A DNA stretch of 64,000 nt, from assembly GCF_002994635.1 (NCBI RefSeq), contig NZ_PVNL01000135.1, positions 124,001-188,000 of the forward strand. Reading direction: 5' to 3'. The DNA comes from Enhygromyxa salina (lineage in GTDB: Bacteria; Myxococcota_A; Polyangia; Nannocystales; Nannocystaceae). A program made the position numbers and the translations under genes. Below the pieces are notes generated by a model. The model ran no database searches. It saw only the letters and a list, made by a program, of their open reading frames with translations, and was not told where the DNA came from. Of this stretch, positions 35,777-44,285 are shown piece by piece (the stretch's first letter is position 1; each line of letters begins with the position of its first letter).

Positions 35777-36952
35777 TCAGATCTCCGAGTCCAGCGGCGC
35801 CATCAGGGTCGTCAGCGCCCGCTGCCACCAGGGCCGCTCGCGCAGCTCGTCGACGGTCAGCAACCGGCTGCGCTCGAGGTCCGCGGCAAAGTCGATCAGC
35901 AGATCCTGCACCAGCGCGGCCGCCCCCGTCGCGACCAAGATCTCTTCGTCCTTGCGCATGGATCGACTGTTGATATTGGCCGATCCAAAGCACGTGAAGA
36001 CGTCGTCGATGATCAACACCTTGGTGTGCATCATCGTTGGCCGAAAATAGTAGACGTGGACCCCGGCCTCGATCAGCGGGCGCAGCTTGGGCTCGGCCAG
36101 CATCTTCACGACCCGTTGATCCGCGTGATCACCCGGCAGCAGCAGGTCGACATCGACCCCGGACCGGGCCTTGGCGCCCAGCCTCTCGACCGTCTCGTCG
36201 TCCGGCGTGAAGTAGGCGGTGGCGATCTTGATCGAGCGCTCGGCAGCGTCGATCAGCCCCCACAGCGCGGTCGCGATCGCGGTCCAGCCGATCGCCGCGG
36301 TCGCCGGGACCACGTGGGCGCGCAGCGGCTGCTCGGAGGCCGGTGTCGGGGCCGGCGTCGGCGGGGCGATCGGGTCGCCGCCAGCCTCGAGCCACGTTGC
36401 GAGGAACGCCCCCCACAAGCCCAGCACCGCGGTCCCGTCGAGCTCGAAGTGAGAGTCGCGCCACTGCGAGGAATCACGGGCGTCGCCCTCCCACTCTTTG
36501 GCGATCCCCACGCCGCCCGTGAACCCAAGCTGACCGTCGACGACCAGCAGCTTGCGATGGGTACGGTGGGTCGACTCCCAGATCCGCCAGGGGCTCAGCG
36601 GCCGATACCACCGCACGATCACGCCGGCCTCTCGCATCGAATCAATCAGGCGCTCCTTCATGGCCCGGGCGCCGACGGCGTCGAGCACCACGCGTACCTC
36701 GACGCCGCGGCGGGCGGCGTCCGCGAGCGCATCAGCGAAGCGATCCGCAATGGTGCCGGTCCAGTACACGAACGTGACGAAGCCGATCTGTCGCTGCGCC
36801 CCCTCGATCGCGGCCAGCATCGCGGGGAAAATTTGATCGCCGTTGCGGAGCCGCCGGATCGAGCCAAGCGGCGCCGGGAACAGGCCCGTGGAGGCCGTCA
36901 GCACGTGTCCGAGCGCCGCGGCGCGGCTTGACTGAGTCGCGATGGCAGACAT
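35777..36952 (-). CDS. cardiolipin-synthase-like phospholipase D enzyme
   Basis: 391 aa from ATG 36952, preceded by GGAG and only 2 nt after the stop of the DUF2254 gene. Two HKD motifs are intact: HRKLLVVDGQLGFTGG and HTKVLIIDDVFTCFGSANIN. The pairing with a helical linker and NGDQIFPAMLAAIEGAQRQI near the start matches ClsB/ClsC-type enzymes that join phosphatidyl groups, or related PLD hydrolases. There is no strong membrane anchor. Its coupling to DUF2254 suggests an envelope lipid task. Confidence 0.85.
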   Translation of the reverse strand: MSAIATQSSRAAALGHVLTASTGLFPAPLGSIRRLRNGDQIFPAMLAAIEGAQRQIGFVTFVYWTGTIADRFADALADAARRGVEVRVVLDAVGARAMKERLIDSMREAGVIVRWYRPLSPWRIWESTHRTHRKLLVVDGQLGFTGGVGIAKEWEGDARDSSQWRDSHFELDGTAVLGLWGAFLATWLEAGGDPIAPPTPAPTPASEQPLRAHVVPATAAIGWTAIATALWGLIDAAERSIKIATAYFTPDDETVERLGAKARSGVDVDLLLPGDHADQRVVKMLAEPKLRPLIEAGVHVYYFRPTMMHTKVLIIDDVFTCFGSANINSRSMRKDEEILVATGAAALVQDLLIDFAADLERSRLLTVDELRERPWWQRALTTLMAPLDSEI

Positions 36953-36954
36953 GG

Positions 36955-38271
36955 TCACTCCGTCCCCGACAACAGCGGCAGCGGCGGCCGGCCCAGCTCG
37001 GCGGTCGTGTGCTGAAACAGGCGGTCGATCTGACTTAGCTGACTTTGGCTCGAGAACGCCACGCGGGCGCGGGTGTGGATCTCCTGGACGAGCGCCCACA
37101 GCAGCTCGCGCTCGGGCTCACCGCGAGCGATGCAGGTCAGCTGCTCACAGGCGCGGAGCAGCTGGCGGACGATCAGCACGTCCTCACCACCGTACTGCAG
37201 GATCCGCAGGTAGGTGTCCTCAATCATGTGGTTGAACGACCAGCGAGGCAGCACGAGCCGCAGCTGTCCGTTCAGATCACAGCGGTACGACGAGGCCGCC
37301 TCATGCACGAGGTGCTTGCGGAGCAGGTAGGTCAGCGCATCGATCGCCGTCGCTGCGGTCGCGGGGTCATTGACGCCGGGCGACAGCGCGCGCACGGCGA
37401 TGTCGGTGATCTGATCCAGACCAAACCCGGCGTCTTGCGGTGAGCTCCGCTCGCTGCCGCGTACGCAGGCCCGCTGGATCGTGTCTTCGAGCTCGGCGTC
37501 GACCTTGCCCCACACGCTCGCGAGCGGGGTCCCAGCCAGGATGTAGTCGCCAATGATCCAGCGCATGCGGATCACGACATCGGCCTGCTCGGCGGTCGAA
37601 AGCAGCTTCTCGTGGTCGAAGTGCTGCATATACCCCGATGTGCCCGCCAGCACCTCGCGCGGCTCACACTTGGGCAGCTCGGGGTCGCCCTCGCCCGGCC
37701 ACGCCCGCCCGACATCTCGCGGAAAGCCGCGCTCGATCACGGTCTCGGTCTGCTCGAGGATCAGTGAGATGATCGAGCTTACCTTGATCGACTGCGGGAC
37801 ATGATTGAGCGAGTGGAGCAGCGCCCCGGTCGCGACGAACGACAGCCCCAGCGCCACGTTCGTGGCCATGAACGGGACAAAGTCCGGAATGCTCCAGATC
37901 GAGCGCAGCACGATCATACTGTACAGGAAGGTGCCAAGCAGGATCCCGAGTGCGTGCTGGTTGAGGGGGTCGCGAATATACCGACGCAGCAGCCGTGGCG
38001 AGTACGCGTTGGCAGTCTGGACCACCGCGAGCATCATCACCGAGAACGACAGCGAGGTGACCGTGAGCATCGCCGTCGCGATCGACCCAAGCATGGTCCG
38101 GGCGCCCGCGGCGTCGATCCGCAGCAGCTCGTAGCGGCTCGTGTCGACGCCCTGCGCATGCAGCTGGATCTCGCCGTAGACCAGGGCGACGGCCAACACG
38201 GTGTACGCCAACATCCACAGCCCGGGGCGAAACCACAGGCTGGACAGAATGTCGTCGATGAGCTTGCGCAT
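36955..38271 (-). CDS. DUF2254 membrane protein
   Basis: 438 aa. N-terminal membrane helices at about 16-38 (GLWMLAYTVLAVALVYGEI), 60-86 (MLGSIATAMLTVTSLSFSVM), 107-127 and 130-150 are followed by a large soluble domain. SLSFSVMMLAVVQTANAYSPRLL, split here as TSLSFSVMMLAVVQ and NAYSPRLLRRY, and the later ALSPGVNDPATA, are DUF2254 hallmarks. The biochemical role is unknown. It is the first gene of a two-gene unit with the PLD-type enzyme. Confidence 0.88.
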   Translation of the reverse strand: MRKLIDDILSSLWFRPGLWMLAYTVLAVALVYGEIQLHAQGVDTSRYELLRIDAAGARTMLGSIATAMLTVTSLSFSVMMLAVVQTANAYSPRLLRRYIRDPLNQHALGILLGTFLYSMIVLRSIWSIPDFVPFMATNVALGLSFVATGALLHSLNHVPQSIKVSSIISLILEQTETVIERGFPRDVGRAWPGEGDPELPKCEPREVLAGTSGYMQHFDHEKLLSTAEQADVVIRMRWIIGDYILAGTPLASVWGKVDAELEDTIQRACVRGSERSSPQDAGFGLDQITDIAVRALSPGVNDPATAATAIDALTYLLRKHLVHEAASSYRCDLNGQLRLVLPRWSFNHMIEDTYLRILQYGGEDVLIVRQLLRACEQLTCIARGEPERELLWALVQEIHTRARVAFSSQSQLSQIDRLFQHTTAELGRPPLPLLSGTE

Positions 38272-38438
38272 GTCGGCGGTAGACTAGGCGTGAACGGATA
38301 TACGACCGCTCGGGAGCAGCGCCCGGATCGAGGCAAAATTTGCTTCCCGCGCCGATCCACGCAGGCATCCGCGACGTGTCCGCTCGCGCGAGCATGCCCG
38401 GCGCCGCCGCCACCGTCGGCGCCGAGCAACACTGGGTG

Positions 38439-39155
38439 TCAATCGAGGATCGTCAGCATCCGCTGGTACGACCCGAGCTGGGAAGGATCGCCGCGGCCAC
38501 GCTGCATCCCGTGGCAGGCCCGCGTCAGGCGGGCGCGCTCATGCTCGACCCACTCACCGAACAACGGGTCGTCGGCGCGGCGCAAGATCGGTCCGAGCTC
38601 GCGGTCGACCTCGTCATGCAGCGTCGGCGGCCCCGGCTCGGCGACGAGGATCACATACAGCCGACCACGATCGCGGGTCAGGGACTCATCGACGATCGCC
38701 CAGCCAAGCGCGTCAATCTGGGCCCGCAGGCTGCCGAGCTTGGGGTAGCCGTGGTTGGGCTGAATGATCAACCGAGATAATCCAGCGAGCGCGCCAGCGG
38801 CCTCGGCCTCGGTCAGCAAGCGCTCGGCCAGCGGCGCGCCGATACCCGCGATCACGGCGGTGCCAACCTCGCCGGGTGTCACCACCTGCAGACCCGAGCC
38901 CTGGCGCAGCTCCACGCGATCACCCAGGCCCAGCTGTTCGATGGTCGCGGCGGCGGCCCTCAGCGGGGCCAGGTTGAGGTCACCCGCGATCGCCCTGGGG
39001 ACGCGCTTACTGGTGACCAGCGCGATCGCCAGCGCGGCGTGATCACAGCAAAGATCTGCGACCGGCGAGCCTGCGAGCACGTGCCGGGCGATCGCCGACA
39101 GCCGCGGACCGAGCTGGCTCAAGCCGACGGCTCCGGACGTTCGTGCTCGGTGCAA
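38439..39155 (-). CDS. trmK: tRNA (adenine22-N1)-methyltransferase, TrmK family
   Basis: 238 aa from a TTG; the N-terminus is uncertain because no better start is visible upstream of GLSQLGPRLSAIARHV. The TrmK order is present: DLCCDHAALAIAL (SAM motif I with the family's DHA), GDLNLAPLRAA, AVIAGIGAPLAERLL and LIIQPNHGYPKLRS-like LIIQPNHGYPKLG. TrmK methylates A22 of tRNA. The motif C-C-D-H-A differs slightly from the usual GSDHA. It diverges from the M49-like lipoprotein gene. Confidence 0.8.
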   Translation of the reverse strand: MHRARTSGAVGLSQLGPRLSAIARHVLAGSPVADLCCDHAALAIALVTSKRVPRAIAGDLNLAPLRAAAATIEQLGLGDRVELRQGSGLQVVTPGEVGTAVIAGIGAPLAERLLTEAEAAGALAGLSRLIIQPNHGYPKLGSLRAQIDALGWAIVDESLTRDRGRLYVILVAEPGPPTLHDEVDRELGPILRRADDPLFGEWVEHERARLTRACHGMQRGRGDPSQLGSYQRMLTILD

Positions 39156-39240
39156 TTCGTCAGCGAGTTCACCACGATCACGCGTCGCATCCCGAGCAGT
39201 TTACCTGCTCAGGGTCGTGTGCGAGCCTGCGCAGCACCCG

Positions 39241-41019
<1,779 letters not shown>

Positions 41020-41038
41020 TCTGTTTGCTCAGGCTCGC

Positions 41039-41554
41039 TCAGGCTCGCTCAGCGCGGGCTGCCAAGATCTGGATGATCAGCTCCTCGACCGCCCCCTGCC
41101 CGCCGCCGGCCTTGGTCACATGGCGGGCCGCGCGGATCGCCGCCGAGTGGGCGTCCGCGACCGCGACGCCCACCGCGACATGAGGCATCAGCTCCGCGTC
41201 GTGGGTGCCGTCGCCCATGATCAAGACCTTGCGGGCCGAGACCCCGTACGCCACGAGGAGCTCGCGCAGCGCCGCGAGCTTGTCGTCGACGCCGAGCCAG
41301 TTGGTGTCCAGGCCCAGCGCCTGCATCCGGGCGCGCGCGCAGGCGCTGCCGTTGCGCGACAGCGGCACGAAGCCGACGCCGGCTGCCATGAGCGCACGGA
41401 TCGCGTCGCCGTCACGGTGGCGGTAGGTCTGCGACCAGCCGTGGTCGGGGCCCAACCACGTCGTCGTGCCATCCGTGAGCGTGCCGTCGACATCGCAGAT
41501 CAACAGCTCGATCTCGCACAGCTGCGCGGCGAGCTCGGGGTCGGTGGTCGGCAT
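41039..41554 (-). CDS. kdsC: KdsC-like HAD phosphatase (3-deoxy-manno-octulosonate-8-phosphatase family)
   Basis: 171 aa from ATG 41554, the typical length of KdsC. HAD motifs: DVDGTLTDG (Asp21 nucleophile, Asp23 acid), a SRN motif II (PLSRNGSACARARM), then a Lys and GDGTHDAELM as motif IV. There is no cap domain, as expected. KdsC removes the phosphate from KDO-8-P for lipopolysaccharide core synthesis. The motif IV differs from the usual GDDxND (GDGTHD), so a related sugar phosphatase is possible. It lies 49 bp downstream of the FAD oxidoreductase. Its 3' end contains a 10-bp tandem duplication (41031-41050) that includes the stop codon. Confidence 0.75.
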   Translation of the reverse strand: MPTTDPELAAQLCEIELLICDVDGTLTDGTTTWLGPDHGWSQTYRHRDGDAIRALMAAGVGFVPLSRNGSACARARMQALGLDTNWLGVDDKLAALRELLVAYGVSARKVLIMGDGTHDAELMPHVAVGVAVADAHSAAIRAARHVTKAGGGQGAVEELIIQILAARAERA

Positions 41555-41603
41555 GCCTTCGCATACGCCAACGGGCCGAGCGGGCCAAGGGCGATTGCTC
41601 CGC

Positions 41604-42752
41604 TCACGGCAGGGCGAGCACCTCGAGTCGGGCGCTGGCGAGCCGAGCTCCGGCAATGTTGGCCGCGAGCGGACCCAGGCTCAGGCAGGCCGCCGCACCG
41701 ATCACGTGGATCCGGGGATGCCAGCGCAGCGCCGCGTCGAGCAGAGGAGTCGCCCGGGGCCCGCGCGCGAGCCCGAGGGCCTGGGCGGTCAGGTCGAACA
41801 GAGGCACGCCCTCGAACCCGCGGGCAAAGCCGGTCGCGAGCGCGAGCCGATCGCAGCGCAGCGCGGGGTCACCGTTGATCGAGAGCGCGAGCCCGGCCGC
41901 CTCTCGTTGGGTATGGGTGACCTCACCGAACACGACGCGCAGGCTCCCGCGTCGCTGCGCGCGGGCGAGGCGGGCGGCGACCCGCGGCGGAACGCTCCCA
42001 CGACGAAGCTCGCTGTCGAGCATGGCGACCCGTCCGGCGAGCGGAAAATTTGCGAAGCGCCAGGACCAGCGCGGACCGGCCCAGCGCGGGGCCGCGTCGA
42101 GCTCGGCGATCAGCGGGGGGCGGCGACAGATCAAGGTCGTCGCGCCTGGCCGCAGCTGAGCCCAGCGCAAGGCCAGCTGCGCCGCCGAGAGCCCTCCGCC
42201 CACGACCACGACCGATCCGCTCGGCGGGCTGCGGTCGAACTCGGGATCGTACACGTGCAAGGTTGGACCGCCGATCGCTTTGGCCCACGCGGGCACGTGT
42301 GTCCGTGGTCGGCCGATCGCGACAATGAGTCGACGCGCGGTCAGGCTCCCACGGTCGCTCTCGACCCGCACGCCGCCTTCGACGAGCTCGACGCTCCGGG
42401 CCAGGCCACGCTCGAGCAGGGCGTCGAGGTCGAGTCGCCCGCGGACCCACTCGACGTGGCGACGAAACAGCGCCACCGAGGGCGCGCGACACGGCCCCGC
42501 GAACGATCCGGGCTCCAGCCGTGGCTGCGCCTCGGCGAAGTGATGCAGCGAGAGCTCCCCGACGTCGATGTCCTGATCCAGGGGCGAGCGCAGGTGGCCC
42601 ATGGCGAGGACCTCGGCTCGCCGCTCCCACTCGGCCAGGGGGTGCGGGTGGGGGTCGAGCAAGCGCAGCGTCGACCCGCGCCGACGCAGGCGAGCGGCCG
42701 CATGGAGGCCGTGCACGCCAGCGCCGATGATCAGCCAGTCGAGCATCTTCAT
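41604..42752 (-). CDS. FAD/NAD(P)-dependent oxidoreductase (monooxygenase-like)
   Basis: 382 aa from ATG 42752 (MKMLDWLIIGAGVHGLHAA). The FAD Rossmann motif IIGAGVHG is at the start and a second dinucleotide motif SVVVVGGGLSAAQLAL lies near residue 205, as in SidA/PvdA-type flavin monooxygenases and other FAD/NAD(P) proteins. The later ATGF (LALATGFARGFEG) is the family's ATG motif. The open frame continues 20 codons upstream into a relic P-loop of a G3E GTPase; I do not count that as part of the enzyme. The substrate is unknown. It probably shares a transcript with kdsC. Confidence 0.75.
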   Translation of the reverse strand: MKMLDWLIIGAGVHGLHAAARLRRRGSTLRLLDPHPHPLAEWERRAEVLAMGHLRSPLDQDIDVGELSLHHFAEAQPRLEPGSFAGPCRAPSVALFRRHVEWVRGRLDLDALLERGLARSVELVEGGVRVESDRGSLTARRLIVAIGRPRTHVPAWAKAIGGPTLHVYDPEFDRSPPSGSVVVVGGGLSAAQLALRWAQLRPGATTLICRRPPLIAELDAAPRWAGPRWSWRFANFPLAGRVAMLDSELRRGSVPPRVAARLARAQRRGSLRVVFGEVTHTQREAAGLALSINGDPALRCDRLALATGFARGFEGVPLFDLTAQALGLARGPRATPLLDAALRWHPRIHVIGAAACLSLGPLAANIAGARLASARLEVLALP

Positions 42753-42827
42753 GAGTAGGTGATTGATCGCGGAGGTCTTGCCCACGCCCAAAGAGCCCGC
42801 GATCAGGCTCACGAGACGCGGGGCTTG
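42753..42827 (-). pseudogene. relic N-terminus of a second CobW/G3E GTPase
   Basis: Directly upstream of and in frame with the FAD gene, the minus strand encodes RLVSLIAGSLGVGKTSAINH followed by LLMK. It is a G3E P-loop (GxxGxGKT) with the following NHLL, as in CobW-family starts. The rest of the GTPase is missing. I infer a deletion that fused the 5' end of a GTPase gene to the oxidoreductase. Translation from a GTG at 42812 would give the oxidoreductase a 20-residue P-loop extension. Confidence 0.55.
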
Positions 42828-42888
42828 GATCGGGGGGTCGTGGCGTCTTCGAGGTTGCGCGCCTCGGCCGAGTCCTAGTTGACTTCAC

Positions 42889-42911
42889 TTGCAAATGCAA
42901 TGGAGTTGCAT
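42889..42911 (+). promoter_or_regulatory. dyad operator candidate upstream of the CobW-type gene
   Basis: Three TTGCA/TGCAA half-sites lie at 42889, 42896 and 42906. The last two form a perfect 17-bp dyad, ATGCAATGGAGTTGCAT, ending 19 bp before the cobW start. The position suits a metal-responsive repressor such as Zur; the motif is not the classical enterobacterial Zur box, so this is inference. Confidence 0.5.
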
Positions 42912-42930
42912 GTAAAGCTCGAGGCCCACC

Positions 42931-44172
42931 ATGCCCGTCGACACCAACATCCCCGCGGCACAGGCCGATCGACGCCTGCCGGTCACCGTCTTGTCTGGAT
43001 TCCTCGGAGCCGGCAAGACCACCTTGCTCAACCAGGTCCTCAACAACCGCGAAGGTCGCCGGGTGGCGGTGATCGTCAACGACATGAGCGAGGTCAACAT
43101 CGACGCGATGCTCGTCGAGCGCGGGGGCGCCGAGCTCTCTCGCACGGAGGAGAAGCTCGTCGAGATGTCCAACGGATGCATCTGCTGCACGCTGCGGGAC
43201 GACCTCCTCGCCGAGGTCTCTCGCCTCGCGCAGGCGGGGCGCTTCGACTACCTCCTGATCGAGTCGACCGGCATCTCCGAGCCCATCCCGGTGGCGCAGA
43301 CCTTCACCTTCGAGGACGAGGACGGCGTCAGCCTCGGCCAGGTCGCGCGGCTCGACACGATGGTCACGGTCGTGGACGCGGCCAGCTTCCTGTCCGACTA
43401 CGACTCGGCCGATGCGCTCGCGGACCGCGGTGAGTCCCTCGGGGAGGACGATCACCGCACGGTGACGGACCTTCTGATCGAGCAGGTCGAGTTCGCCGAC
43501 GTGATCGTGCTCAACAAGGTCGACTTGGTCACGCCGCAGCGCGCCCGCGAGCTCGAGTCGATCATCCGCGCGCTCAACCCGGGCGCCGAGCTCATCACCG
43601 CGTCGCACGGCAAGGTCGCGCTGGAGTCGGTGCTGGACACGGGCCGCTTCGACTACGAGACGGCCGCCAGCTCAGCCGGGTGGATCAAGGAGCTTCAGGG
43701 CGAGCACACGCCCGAGACCGAGGAGTACGGCATCTCGAGCTTCACGTATCGCTCGGCCTGGCCCTTCGACGCCCAGAAGCTGTGGGCCTTCCTCCACGAC
43801 GACGCGGTCTGGAAGGGTGTGCTGCGCTCGAAGGGCTTCTTCTGGGTCGCGGAGGACCATCGCGTGGCCTACGAGTGGGGACAGGCAGGCCGGACGAGCA
43901 ACGTCCACCCCATGGGCACGTGGTGGGCCGCGGTGCCGCGTGATCGCTGGCCACAGGAGGGGCAGCGCCCGGATCAGGCGCCCGATTGGCACCCCCGCTT
44001 CGGTGACCGCTCGCAGCAGATCGTCTTCATCGGGCAGAACGTCGACGAAGCGGCGGTCCGAGCTCGACTCGACGCCTGCTTGCTCGACGAGGCGCTCGCC
44101 TCGAGCGACAGCAAGAGCTGGTCGGAGCGCCCCAACCCGTTCCCCGCGCTGCAAGTGGACGGAGAGGCATGA
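42931..44172 (+). CDS. CobW/ZigA-type G3E GTPase, metal chaperone
   Basis: 413 aa. P-loop GFLGAGKTT at residues 23-31, Walker B-type LLIESTGISEP, a guanine motif NKVD and the metal motif CICC (Cys83, 85, 86) are all present. The C-terminal CobW_C domain contains GFFWVAEDH and a WWAAVP core as in the ZigA/YciC branch. These GTPases load zinc (or other metals) onto client proteins during deficiency. It is a single-gene unit behind the TTGCA dyad, supporting metal control. It converges with the AGCS symporter gene. Confidence 0.9.
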   Translation: MPVDTNIPAAQADRRLPVTVLSGFLGAGKTTLLNQVLNNREGRRVAVIVNDMSEVNIDAMLVERGGAELSRTEEKLVEMSNGCICCTLRDDLLAEVSRLAQAGRFDYLLIESTGISEPIPVAQTFTFEDEDGVSLGQVARLDTMVTVVDAASFLSDYDSADALADRGESLGEDDHRTVTDLLIEQVEFADVIVLNKVDLVTPQRARELESIIRALNPGAELITASHGKVALESVLDTGRFDYETAASSAGWIKELQGEHTPETEEYGISSFTYRSAWPFDAQKLWAFLHDDAVWKGVLRSKGFFWVAEDHRVAYEWGQAGRTSNVHPMGTWWAAVPRDRWPQEGQRPDQAPDWHPRFGDRSQQIVFIGQNVDEAAVRARLDACLLDEALASSDSKSWSERPNPFPALQVDGEA

Positions 44173-44195
44173 AGCAAGGCGTTTGCCGTGATCGC

Positions 44196-44285
44196 TCAGT
44201 CTGCCGCCCCGACCGCCGCCCCGACCGCCGCCCAGGTCGCAAAGGTCAGGAGGCGGCGGTGCAGGGGCAGGGTCGTGGTCGTCAT
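44196..44285 (-). CDS. 29-aa membrane-type small protein coupled to the symporter
   Basis: ATG 44285 overlaps the symporter's TGA (ATGA), so translation can be coupled. The product is 29 residues: MTTTTLPLHRRLLTF followed by ATWAAVGAAVGAAD, with one short Ala/Gly-rich hydrophobic segment after a basic HRR. A GCC-GCC-CCGA type duplication within it gives AAVGAAVG. The layout recalls small accessory subunits next to amino-acid transporters. Its existence as a protein is inferred from the overlap and codon composition only. Confidence 0.45.
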   Translation of the reverse strand: MTTTTLPLHRRLLTFATWAAVGAAVGAAD

